Shown here: positions 57,046-64,000 of the stretch, piece by piece
Position numbering within the stretch: the first letter of the stretch is position 1
Layout of the letters: every line of letters begins with the position of its first letter
Assembly (NCBI RefSeq): GCF_003207815.1
Contig: NZ_NKTX01000010.1
Span: forward strand, 1-64,000
Reading direction: 5' to 3'
Length of the DNA stretch: 64,000 nt
Source of the DNA: Komagataeibacter oboediens
GTDB lineage: Bacteria; Pseudomonadota; Alphaproteobacteria; Acetobacterales; Acetobacteraceae
Notes under the pieces: generated by a model
Databases searched by the model: none
What the model was told of the DNA's origin: nothing
The model's input: the letters and a program-made list of their open reading frames with translations, nothing else
Translations under genes and position numbers: made by a program

Positions 57046-57696
57046 TCAGGGATGGGCCGCGTGCAGTTCCTTCAGCCCCGACGGGACGGCAAACACGCTT
57101 TCATCCTGTGGCGTGCGCGTAACCGATGATGCTTCGACCATCACCTTGCCATCACGGATGACCTCCATCATCACGCCGTCATCGGTGTAGCAGATCTCGC
57201 TTGAACGCTGGTCGGTGTCCTGCGTCTGCCACAGGGCACAGGGTATTCCCGCAACCTTTGACACACCCGTGCGCAGCCATGTGCCCTGCGCGCGCTGGCC
57301 CATCTGCACATTGGCGGCACCCGGCGCCGGGATGACCGTCTTTATCTTCTGGCCCGGGTTCACCACCGTCAGGGTCCCGGCATGATAGTCGGTAATCATG
57401 TAGGTGCTGGTATTGGCCGGGTCCACGCGCTGCATCATGCGGCTGGCGGACCAGCGCATGCGCTGGCTCATGACCTCGCTCGTGTCATGGGGGGGATAGA
57501 TGGTGTAGGTCACATCCACATCGACCTGCGGGGTGACATAGGGGCTCTGGGGATCGGGATCGGCGGCGGAGGCATGGCCTGCGCCTGCCATTCCCGCCAC
57601 CAGCAGACAGGCCGCCACTACCGTCCGGCGGCCGCCATGCGCATATCGTGTCACTTCCTGTAATCCTTGAAAAATTCGTACTGGGTCAAACGGCAT
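57046..57696 (-). CDS. Exported protein, paralog A of a tandem pair (DUF4412-like)
   Basis: 216 residues if read from the ATG at 57696, which overlaps the previous stop and has AAGGG upstream; a GTG at 57654 with AAGGA 9 nt before it gives a more typical signal peptide (cleavage near ASA-AD). The mature part is beta-rich. Conserved with the neighbour: VDVTYTIYPP, TVVNPGQKIKTVI, VAGIPCALW with a second Cys in SSEICYTDDGV, suggesting one disulfide. Function unknown. Confidence 0.75.
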   Translation of the reverse strand: MPFDPVRIFQGLQEVTRYAHGGRRTVVAACLLVAGMAGAGHASAADPDPQSPYVTPQVDVDVTYTIYPPHDTSEVMSQRMRWSASRMMQRVDPANTSTYMITDYHAGTLTVVNPGQKIKTVIPAPGAANVQMGQRAQGTWLRTGVSKVAGIPCALWQTQDTDQRSSEICYTDDGVMMEVIRDGKVMVEASSVTRTPQDESVFAVPSGLKELHAAHP

Positions 57697-58388
57697 CAGC
57701 CGCCCTTCCTGTCAGCATCCTTGCGGGCAGGCGGCGTGCCGGGCGGTGGCGGCGGATCGATCTTGCGGTATCCCTCCGGCGGCTGGAACATGCTGTCGGG
57801 AATGGGGCCGTACACCACCTTCGTCGCCTCCAGCCTGCCCTTCAGTCCGTCGCCATCCACGCCGATTTCCTGCAGCACCACGCCATCATCGGTCACGCAG
57901 GCCGTGGCACTGCCCTGATCCGTCGTGACGTCCCACTGCGTGCAGGCCACGCCAGCCACGGTGGAACCACCCTTGCGCACGAAGGTCATGGACAGGTCGA
58001 GCAGGAAGGGATTGCGGATGCCATAACGGGCATCAAGCTGGCTGTACACCTTCTGCGGGTTGATGATGATCGTGACCTGGCGGCTCATGCGGTTGAGGAT
58101 CGTCTCCCCCATGCCCTGTGGGCTGTCGATTCGCATCAGGCCACCGTTATAGGCGAACCATGTGCGCACGGCCTTGGGTTCGGGCACGCCGTCGGGCTGC
58201 ACGTTATAGTCCACCTGCACGTCCCGGGTGGGGGTCAGCGGGGGATGAATGCTGCCCGGGTCCTCCGCCCGCGCGGGGGAAATGTCATGGCCGGACGCAA
58301 TTCCCATGGCCACCGCCGTCATGCCCAGCCGCAGCGCACCCGCCCTTGTCCACTGCCATCGCGGGCGGGCCGTTCCATGCTTCATCAT
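57696..58388 (-). CDS. Exported protein, paralog B of a tandem pair (DUF4412-like)
   Basis: 230 residues; signal peptide ending near ARA-ED. Shares the order of motifs with the downstream gene: VQVDYNVQPD, MRIDSPQG, VTIIINPQKVYSQLD, VAGVACTQWDV, ACVTDDGVVLQEI and a closing PPEGYRKIDPPPPPGTPP with a Pro-rich basic tail that the paralog lacks. Its stop overlaps the next start (ATGA), so the two are co-translated. The fold resembles exported DUF4412 proteins; the ligand is unknown. Confidence 0.75.
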   Translation of the reverse strand: MMKHGTARPRWQWTRAGALRLGMTAVAMGIASGHDISPARAEDPGSIHPPLTPTRDVQVDYNVQPDGVPEPKAVRTWFAYNGGLMRIDSPQGMGETILNRMSRQVTIIINPQKVYSQLDARYGIRNPFLLDLSMTFVRKGGSTVAGVACTQWDVTTDQGSATACVTDDGVVLQEIGVDGDGLKGRLEATKVVYGPIPDSMFQPPEGYRKIDPPPPPGTPPARKDADRKGG

Positions 58389-58455
58389 GTTTCCCCTTGC
58401 TCATCTGCCACGACGGAACCCTGCATGGCCGGTCATGTCAACCGCCCGCCCCGCA

Positions 58456-59115
58456 TCACGAACGCAGGGTACGGATGGCGGCCTCCAGTTCCGTTACGCG
58501 ATCATTTCCAATCCATGTCGCCTGTTCACGCACCGCATGGCCAAGCTGGCGCATGTAGTCGCGCGCCGGGATTTCCACCCCGCCAAAGCTGGCCAGGTGA
58601 TCGGTACCGAACTGCGTATCCAGAACGCTGTATCCCCCCAGCCGCAGGCGCGCGACAAGATGGACAAGTGCGACCTTGGATGCATCGCGCATGCGGCTGA
58701 ACATGCTTTCGCCAAAGAACGCCGCCCCGATCGCCACGCCATACAGACCGCCGACCAGCCTGCCGTCGTGGCGCACCTCCACGCTGTGGGCGTACCCCAT
58801 GTCATGCAGCTGGCAGAACAGGGTACGGATGCGTGGGCTGATCCATGTCGTCTCCCGCCCCGGTGCCGGTTCCGCGCAGCCATCCATGACGGCGGGGAAA
58901 TCCTGATCCGCCACCACTGCAAAGCGCGCCGACAGCACCGTGCGCATGAGCCTGCGGCTGACATGAAACCCGTCCAGCGGCAGGATACCGCGCATTTCGG
59001 GACAGAACCATTCCAGTTCATCCGACCTGGCGTCGGGCGCCATGGGAAACAGCCCCGCCATGTAGGCACGCAGCATAAGTTCCGGCGTAATGGGAACCGT
59101 CTCTTGACCCGTCAT
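58456..59115 (-). CDS. aat: Leucyl/phenylalanyl-tRNA-protein transferase
   Basis: 219 residues from the ATG at 59115. [60 protein letters not shown] and LLDTQF-like [16 protein letters not shown] are the family signatures. It adds Leu or Phe to N-terminal Lys/Arg of proteins, marking them for ClpS/ClpAP in the N-degron pathway. An upstream in-frame start would overlap the divergent dehydrogenase gene. Confidence 0.94.
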   Translation of the reverse strand: MTGQETVPITPELMLRAYMAGLFPMAPDARSDELEWFCPEMRGILPLDGFHVSRRLMRTVLSARFAVVADQDFPAVMDGCAEPAPGRETTWISPRIRTLFCQLHDMGYAHSVEVRHDGRLVGGLYGVAIGAAFFGESMFSRMRDASKVALVHLVARLRLGGYSVLDTQFGTDHLASFGGVEIPARDYMRQLGHAVREQATWIGNDRVTELEAAIRTLRS

Positions 59116-59198
59116 GTTCTTAGGATAACCCTTCCGCATGCTTTCATGGGCATAACGTCCCATCGCATGCCCCCGTTTGGCAGGAGAAACCACCCCAT

Positions 59199-60173
59199 AT
59201 GTCCGATACCCGTCCCCGCCTGTTACTGACCCTGCGCCAGACCGCACCGGTCATGCAGCGCATTGAACAGGATTTTAACATACCCGCCGTGCCGGAACGT
59301 CAACTGACAACGCGCGAACTGCTGGATACGGCACGTGCGTTCCAGCCACAGGCCATCCTGATTTCCACCGGCCTGCCGCTGCGTGGTGATGACGTGCTGC
59401 TGCTGCCCGACAGTGTGAAGGTCGTGGCCACCGTAAGCGTCGGCACGGACCATCTGGACATTCCCGCCCTGCATGCGCGTGGCATCGTGGTGACCAACAC
59501 GCCCGACGTGCTGACTGAATGCAATGCGGACATGGCCATCCTGCTGATGCTGGCGGCGGCACGACGGGCGAGTGAGTATGGCGCGCTGATGCGCGAAGGC
59601 TGGGGCCGGTCGCTGGCCATGGACGAACTGCTGGGCACGCGCATAAGTGGCAAGCGGCTGGGGATTGTCGGCATGGGCCGCATTGGCCGGGCCGTGGCCA
59701 GGCGTGCGCGCGGCTTCGACATGGACGTGATGTATTCCAACCGCCGCCGCCTGCCTGCGGACCAGGAAGCCGGGGCGACCTATTTCAGCACCGTGACCGA
59801 CATGCTGCCGCATTGCGACATCCTGAGCCTGCACATGCCAGCAAGCCCGGAAACCGATGGCATGATCAATGCGGACCTGCTGTCACGCTTGCCACGCGGG
59901 GCGATTTTCATCAATGCGGCGCGTGGGGCGCTGGTGGATGAAGATGCGCTGATCGATGCCCTGCGCAGCGGCCAGCTTGCTGCCGCCGGGCTGGATGTCT
60001 ACCGCAACGAACCCAATCCCGACCCGCGCTTCCTTGAGCTGCCCAACGTCTTCCTGACCCCCCATGTGGGCAGTGCGACGGTGGAAACACGCACCGACAT
60101 GGGCATGCTGGCGGTGGACAACGTTGTTGCGGTGCTGAATGGCCGCGACGCGCTGACGCCGGTCCGCGCCTGA
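59199..60173 (+). CDS. D-2-hydroxyacid dehydrogenase (glyoxylate/hydroxypyruvate reductase-like)
   Basis: 324 residues. Rossmann motif [19 protein letters not shown] (about 152-170), followed by YSNRRRLP, whose arginines after the second strand suggest NADPH preference. Catalytic Arg ([13 protein letters not shown]), Glu ([10 protein letters not shown]) and His ([13 protein letters not shown]) are present. Probably reduces glyoxylate, hydroxypyruvate or 2-ketogluconate; the last would fit acetic acid bacteria but is inference. Confidence 0.9.
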   Translation: MSDTRPRLLLTLRQTAPVMQRIEQDFNIPAVPERQLTTRELLDTARAFQPQAILISTGLPLRGDDVLLLPDSVKVVATVSVGTDHLDIPALHARGIVVTNTPDVLTECNADMAILLMLAAARRASEYGALMREGWGRSLAMDELLGTRISGKRLGIVGMGRIGRAVARRARGFDMDVMYSNRRRLPADQEAGATYFSTVTDMLPHCDILSLHMPASPETDGMINADLLSRLPRGAIFINAARGALVDEDALIDALRSGQLAAAGLDVYRNEPNPDPRFLELPNVFLTPHVGSATVETRTDMGMLAVDNVVAVLNGRDALTPVRA

Positions 60174-60204
60174 TGGCGACGCGACAGCGGAAAAGGACAG
60201 GGTC

Positions 60205-60393
60205 ATGATCGGACTGCCCGGCGTTTTTGTGGTATTTGCGCTGATCACGCTGCTGCTGCAGTATCTTGTCCCCCGTTACCACGGAATACTGGATACGCTG
60301 CTGGGGTTTTACGCGCTGTTCGCGCTGGTAGCTGCGATCATCGAACTGCGCGCCCACCCGAACCCCGCGCCCGGCGTACCGGACAGATCATAA
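60205..60393 (+). CDS. Small two-helix membrane protein
   Basis: 62 residues: helix 1 (LPGVFVVFALITLLLQYLV), short basic loop, helix 2 (LGFYALFALVAAIIELRA) and a proline-rich tail. The start has AAAGGA about 7 nt upstream. Follows the dehydrogenase by 31 bp, so probably co-transcribed. Not recognised as any named family. Confidence 0.6.
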   Translation: MIGLPGVFVVFALITLLLQYLVPRYHGILDTLLGFYALFALVAAIIELRAHPNPAPGVPDRS

Positions 60394-60398
60394 AGGCG

Positions 60399-60438
60399 CT
60401 TCCGGTGTGGCCTTTTCAAAAAAAGGCGGCACCGGAAG
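60399..60438. terminator. Bidirectional terminator / palindromic repeat
   Basis: An 18-bp stem with two mismatches (CTTCCGGTG... / ...CACCGGAAG) around a CAAA loop, with A and T runs near the tip, lies between convergent genes. The GCCGCCTTTT core matches the element at 49471-49535. Confidence 0.75.
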
Positions 60439-60453
60439 TCCCGTTCCCCTCAA

Positions 60454-61305
60454 TCAGCTTTCGCGCATCTGCGCGGCCGCATGGGCCTTCAGGTCAATCG
60501 CGGTACGACGGACTTCGGGCCCGTATTCACGTTCCAGCCGACGGATGGTGAAATGCGCCTGCGCCACCGCGCGGTAATGCGACAGGAACGCGACATTCAG
60601 CGATGCCCCGCACAACGCACCGGCCACCGGCATCATCTGTAACGCGAATTTACGTGACAGGCCCAGCCCGTAATGGGTCGCGACCTCACTGACCAGCATG
60701 ACGACCGGGCGACCACGCAGCATGGCGCGGGCAGAGAAATAGCCCAGTTCGTTATCTTCTCCCTGCCCCTGTCCCTTTGACGCGCCAAAGGGGAAGGCAC
60801 GCAGCGCGAACACTTCCAGACAGGCGGCGCGCGCCTCCTCCTGCGACAGGTCTTCACCCTGTTCGCGCGCGATGCGGGCGATTTCACGCATGATGGTCAG
60901 GGTGGTGAAACTGACATCCGCCATAAGCCCGGGCAGGCCGGTAAAGCCACCCACGGCCCCCGACACCGTAACGGCGGCCTTCAGCGCCGGGTCACGCCAG
61001 GCCGCCCCGTCATCAGGGGTGGCCGATACGTCACGGGGGCGGTCCATGCCCACAACCGCCAGGTCAAAGGCGCGGCGGATGGCGGTTTCCGCTGTCGCCT
61101 GCAGCCGTGCCTGCAGCGCCGGGGCCAGACCCAGCGTGCGCATGCCCAGCATGGCCGCCTGCCCCACGGCCCCGCCCATAAGGTCAGCAAGGCGCACCAG
61201 CACGCCGCGCCCTGACTCGACCCGTTCCAGCGCCTGCTGGAGTTCAGTGATACACGCGCTGTCCAGCGTCAGCGGCGCCAGTTCGTTTGAGGAACCTGCA
61301 CTCAT
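60454..61305 (-). CDS. EcsC family protein
   Basis: 283 residues; the EcsC-domain features GGAVGQAAMLGMRTLGLAPA, AVGGFTGLPGLMADVSFTTL (hydrophobic glycine-rich segment), LTIMREIARIAREQGEDLS and AGALCGASLNVAFLSHYRAV are visible. EcsC proteins are membrane-associated and poorly understood. The ATG has AAGG about 9 nt upstream. Confidence 0.82.
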   Translation of the reverse strand: MSAGSSNELAPLTLDSACITELQQALERVESGRGVLVRLADLMGGAVGQAAMLGMRTLGLAPALQARLQATAETAIRRAFDLAVVGMDRPRDVSATPDDGAAWRDPALKAAVTVSGAVGGFTGLPGLMADVSFTTLTIMREIARIAREQGEDLSQEEARAACLEVFALRAFPFGASKGQGQGEDNELGYFSARAMLRGRPVVMLVSEVATHYGLGLSRKFALQMMPVAGALCGASLNVAFLSHYRAVAQAHFTIRRLEREYGPEVRRTAIDLKAHAAAQMRES

Positions 61306-61353
61306 TACAATGCCCTTCGCCTGATCTTCCGTACCTTACGGACTGGTGCGCCC

Positions 61354-61376
61354 TGCCCGGCCATGATGGCCGGGCA
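61354..61376. repeat. Perfect 10-bp inverted repeat between the EVE and EcsC genes
   Basis: TGCCCGGCCA-TGA-TGGCCGGGCA. A very stable stem in the 181-bp gap between two same-strand genes; no T tract follows on the minus strand, so terminator function is uncertain. Confidence 0.55.
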
Positions 61377-61486
61377 CGGGCAACCGCCCGCAACACCCAT
61401 GCGGCAGTTCCCACCGTTTCAGCACCATGATGCGGTTCTTGCAACGTGCATCACCATGCCCACAGCCATGAAACGTGGCATGGGGC

Positions 61487-61900
61487 CTAGCTGTTCCAGC
61501 CGCCCATCCGGCACAGATGGCGCCAGTGCGCATCCGAAACCGGCACGACAGACAGCCGCGACTGCCGGATCAGCGCCAGATCCGCAAGGTCCGGGTCGGC
61601 CTTCATTGCCGCCAACGTAACCGGTTGCGGCATGGGACCGATGGCACGCACGTCAACACAGACCCATTTGCCATCCGCCGCCGTAGGATCGGGATAGGCG
61701 TCCCGCGCCACCTCGACCACGCCCACGATCTCCCGGCCCACGTTGGAGTGATAGAAAAACGCCCGGTCCCCCACCTTCATGGCCGCGAGGTTTTTCTTCG
61801 CCTGGTAGTTGCGCACGCCGGTCCACGGTTCAATGCCGTTTTTCACCTGCTCGGACCATGAAAAGGCATCCGGTTCGGACTTGATCAGCCAGTACGCCAT
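61487..61900 (-). CDS. EVE domain protein
   Basis: 137 residues from the ATG at 61900. Starts AYWLIKSEPDAFSWSEQ, then GVRNYQAKKNLAAMKVGDRA and FFYHSNVGREIVGVVEV, the hallmarks of EVE (PUA-like) proteins that bind modified bases such as 5-hydroxymethylcytosine. The cytosolic role in bacteria is unresolved. Ten bases after the YciI-like gene, so the pair is probably one operon. Confidence 0.9.
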   Translation of the reverse strand: MAYWLIKSEPDAFSWSEQVKNGIEPWTGVRNYQAKKNLAAMKVGDRAFFYHSNVGREIVGVVEVARDAYPDPTAADGKWVCVDVRAIGPMPQPVTLAAMKADPDLADLALIRQSRLSVVPVSDAHWRHLCRMGGWNS

Positions 61901-61910
61901 GACCGTTTTT

Positions 61911-62204
61911 TTACTCCACCCGAAGCCCATCACGAAAAACTGAACGGAACGGACGGATCACCACGCTCTCGAACAGGTCAACCTTTGCGTACGGGTCTTC
62001 CACCGCGAATCCTTCCGCCGCGGCACGGTCAGCCACGTCCACCACCAGCAGGCTGCCACAGGGGCGGTTTTCCGCGTCCAGCAGCGGACCGCCATGAACA
62101 ATGTGGCGCTTCCACCGTTCCAGATAGGCGAGGTGACGTTCGCGTGTTGCCTTGCGGGTTTCAAGGCTGGCGGGCTTGTCGGTACAAATGATCGCAAACA
62201 GCAT
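61911..62204 (-). CDS. YciI-like protein
   Basis: 97 residues from the ATG at 62204, with GGAGGAG 6 nt upstream. LFAIICTDKPASLETRKATR, HLAYLERWKRHIVHGGPLLD and DPYAKVDLFESVVIRPF fit the YciI/YCII ferredoxin-like fold; the conserved His (HIVHGGP) and Asp (EDPYAK) are the proposed active-site residues. Enzymatic activity is unknown for most members. Confidence 0.87.
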   Translation of the reverse strand: MLFAIICTDKPASLETRKATRERHLAYLERWKRHIVHGGPLLDAENRPCGSLLVVDVADRAAAEGFAVEDPYAKVDLFESVVIRPFRSVFRDGLRVE

Positions 62205-62380
62205 GTTTTCTCCTCCTGCAGGCCGACTGTACCATGATGGGACAGGACTGGCCGTGTCTTTTTTAACGCGATAGTGTAGAGCAGGAAAACGCAAGCCCCC
62301 ACCCACACCGGGGGGATGCCACGAATTTCTTGACCGTTTTCATCGCAGGGACAGGTGCCCCGGGCACGGATGGATCAACC

Positions 62381-63184
62381 TTGAACGCAACGCAGAGCCT
62401 TACCGCACGAACCGGTAACCTTTTTCACCGTTACGCCAATCCCGGCCGTTTCCTGCGCATGGGGGCGAAGCTGCAGCCATGGCTGACATGGCCCGCGCTG
62501 GTGCTGTCCGCCGCCGGAATCATATGGGGACTGTTCTTCTCCCCCGCCGACTGGCAGCAGGGTGACAGCGTGCGCATTATGTACGTGCATGTGCCGAGCG
62601 CGTGGCTGGCCTCGTCCGGTTACATGGGGCTGGCGGTGTGTTCGCTGCTGTCACTGGTCTGGCGGCACCCGCTGGCGGATCTGGCTGCGGTGGAAATCGG
62701 GCCGGTGGGTGCCGCCATCACCGCGGTCTGCCTTGCCACCGGTTCGCTGTGGGGCAAGCCGATGTGGGGCACGTGGTGGGTATGGGATGCCCGCCTGACA
62801 TCCGTTCTGGTGCTGTTTTTCCTGTATCTGGGCCATATCGCGCTGATCCGTGCGTTCGATGAACCACAGCGTGGCTACCGCGCCGCCGCCATACTGGGGC
62901 TGGCGGGCGCGGTCGACCTGCCGATCATCAAGTTCAGCGTACAGTGGTGGAACACCCTGCACCAGCCTGACAGCATCACGGTTACGGGGGCACCGACCAT
63001 GTCCACCTCCATGCTATGGCCGCTGGGCCTGACCACGCTGGGCTTTACGCTGGGGTTTGGCGCGATCGTGCTGGCCCGCCTGCGCGCATCGGTCATGGAA
63101 AGCCGCATCCGCACGATCCTGGCCGCCAGCCGTGGCCGCCAGTCCACCAGTCCCGCACCCCAGCCTGACAGTGCCGCCGTATGA
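62381..63184 (+). CDS. ccmC: Heme exporter protein CcmC
   Basis: About 267 residues. Homology begins at FHRYANPGRFLRMG; six helices, the heme-handling WGTWWVWDARLTS motif, and two conserved His regions (MYVHVPSAW and WWNTLHQP). CcmC loads heme onto CcmE in the periplasm. No in-frame ATG precedes the homology; TTG at 62381 (GGA upstream) is preferred over TTG at 62330. The stop overlaps ccmD (ATGA). Confidence 0.9.
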   Translation: MNATQSLTARTGNLFHRYANPGRFLRMGAKLQPWLTWPALVLSAAGIIWGLFFSPADWQQGDSVRIMYVHVPSAWLASSGYMGLAVCSLLSLVWRHPLADLAAVEIGPVGAAITAVCLATGSLWGKPMWGTWWVWDARLTSVLVLFFLYLGHIALIRAFDEPQRGYRAAAILGLAGAVDLPIIKFSVQWWNTLHQPDSITVTGAPTMSTSMLWPLGLTTLGFTLGFGAIVLARLRASVMESRIRTILAASRGRQSTSPAPQPDSAAV

Positions 63185-63327
63185 CCCATCTGCCCTATAT
63201 CCTGGCCGCCTATGGCCTGACGCTTGGCGTTGCGACGGTCCTGTCCGTCAACGCTGCCGTCCGCCTGCGCAGGGCGCGCAGGCGCCTGTCCGCCATTGAA
63301 CAGCCCCGGACACGCCAGCCGTCATGA
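63181..63327 (+). CDS. ccmD: Heme exporter protein CcmD
   Basis: 48 residues: MTHLPYILAAYGLTLGVATV then a basic cytoplasmic tail (RLRRARRRL). One-helix CcmD proteins join CcmC and release holo-CcmE. Overlaps both ccmC and ccmE by four bases, which fixes the start and end. Confidence 0.85.
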   Translation: MTHLPYILAAYGLTLGVATVLSVNAAVRLRRARRRLSAIEQPRTRQPS

Positions 63328-63854
63328 CCCGCAAGAGCCGACGCCTGTGGCTGGTGGTGGCATGCATGATTGGACTTGGGTCCGCTGCCGCCCTCACCCT
63401 TAACGCCTTTTCATCCAATATCGTCTTTTTCATGGCCCCGTCGCAGGTCCAGGCCAAGCCACCGCCGGCTGACCGCACCATCCGCCTTGGCGGCATGGTC
63501 GTGGCTGGCAGCGTGCGCCGTGAAAAGGTAAAGGATTCGCCTGTCGCCATATTCGACGTGACCGACGGGCAGGCCGCCGTGACCGTGCGGTATGAAGGCA
63601 TCCTGCCCGACCTGTTCCGCGAGGGGCAGAGCGTGGTTGCCGTGGGCACCGTCAGCCCCGACGGCACCTTCCGCGCCAGCGAGGTACTGGCCAAGCATGA
63701 CGAAACCTACATGCCCAAGGAAGTGGCCGAAGAACTACGCCGCAGCGGCAAGTGGGACCCCCGTTTCGGCAAGGCCCCCGACGCGGCAAGCTGGAACACC
63801 ATGACGGCGTCCGACCCGAAAAAACCGGCCACCCCGACACCTGACGGAAACTGA
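63324..63854 (+). CDS. ccmE: Cytochrome c-type biogenesis heme chaperone CcmE
   Basis: 176 residues; N-terminal membrane anchor (LWLVVACMIGLGSAAALTL), OB-fold (RTIRLGGMVVAGSVRREKVK) and the heme-attachment histidine in VLAKHDETYMPKEV with the HxxxY arrangement. Carries heme covalently to CcmF/H. The C-terminal tail is Lys/Pro/Thr-rich. Confidence 0.95.
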   Translation: MTRKSRRLWLVVACMIGLGSAAALTLNAFSSNIVFFMAPSQVQAKPPPADRTIRLGGMVVAGSVRREKVKDSPVAIFDVTDGQAAVTVRYEGILPDLFREGQSVVAVGTVSPDGTFRASEVLAKHDETYMPKEVAEELRRSGKWDPRFGKAPDAASWNTMTASDPKKPATPTPDGN

Positions 63855-63862
63855 CATCCGCA

Positions 63863-64000
63863 ATGAACCCGGAACTTGGAAATTTTGCACTGGCGCTGGC
63901 ATGCTGCATGGCCGCCGGACAGGCCATCCTGCCCCTGATCGGGGCCAACCGGCGTGATGCGCGCCTGATGGCGCTGGCGCCTGCGCTGGCGGTGGGGCAG
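63863..64000 (+). CDS. ccmF: CcmF, N-terminal fragment
   Basis: 46 codons run off the window. MNPELGNFALALACCMAAGQ matches the start of the CcmF heme lyase subunit (PELGxFALxLA). Starts 8 bp after ccmE, completing the usual ccmC-D-E-F order. Confidence 0.85.
   Translation, partial: MNPELGNFALALACCMAAGQAILPLIGANRRDARLMALAPALAVGQ

Overview
This is a GC-rich, almost fully coding chromosomal window from an alphaproteobacterium, most likely an acetic acid bacterium (Acetobacteraceae, near Komagataeibacter or Gluconacetobacter). The assignment rests on remembered similarity of the ribosomal, RNA polymerase, GlnE, Aat and CcmC proteins and on the style of the intergenic palindromes; no search was run, so the genus is an inference. 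No tRNA, rRNA, CRISPR array, transposase, prophage or attachment site was seen.

Layout. 1-5026 (+): the end of a MuxBC/MdtBC-type RND efflux operon (two permeases and an OprM-like outer membrane lipoprotein). 5082-5580 (-): two small membrane proteins. 5683-8311 (-): an SsuABC/TauABC-like ABC importer. 8482-36606 (-): one long run of core translation and transcription genes. In transcription order these are rplK-rplA-rplJ-rplL-rpoB-rpoC, rpsL-rpsG-tuf, the S10 and spc operons (rpsJ to rplO), secY-adk, and rpsM-rpsK-rpoA-rplQ. 36719-45090 (-): a two-component system and a complete second RND pump, running head-to-tail into rplK. 45141-64000: mixed housekeeping genes: rmuC, a dicarboxylate symporter, an MHS-family MFS transporter, a large AsmA/YhdP-like protein, glnE, bcp, a Gly/Pro-rich exported protein, two tandem paralogous exported proteins, aat, a 2-hydroxyacid dehydrogenase, EcsC-like, EVE and YciI-like proteins, and the start of a cytochrome c maturation operon (ccmC-D-E-F).

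The ribosomal region has the most regulatory structure. Promoter-like TTGACA/TTGACT elements precede rplK, rpsL and rpsM. Conspicuous stem-loops fill the gaps rplJ-rplL, rplL-rpoB (five in 260 bp), rpoC-rpsL, rpsG-tuf, tuf-rpsJ, rplO-secY, adk-rpsM and rpsK-rpoA. fusA is missing from its usual place between rpsG and tuf, and secE-nusG are missing from in front of rplK, whose predicted -35 box lies in the last codons of an efflux gene.

No clearly new multi-gene system was found. The points most worth a second look are the RND/two-component operon joined to rplK, the RND permease lacking the usual TM10 lysine, the ribosomal leader structures, and the tandem exported paralogs.
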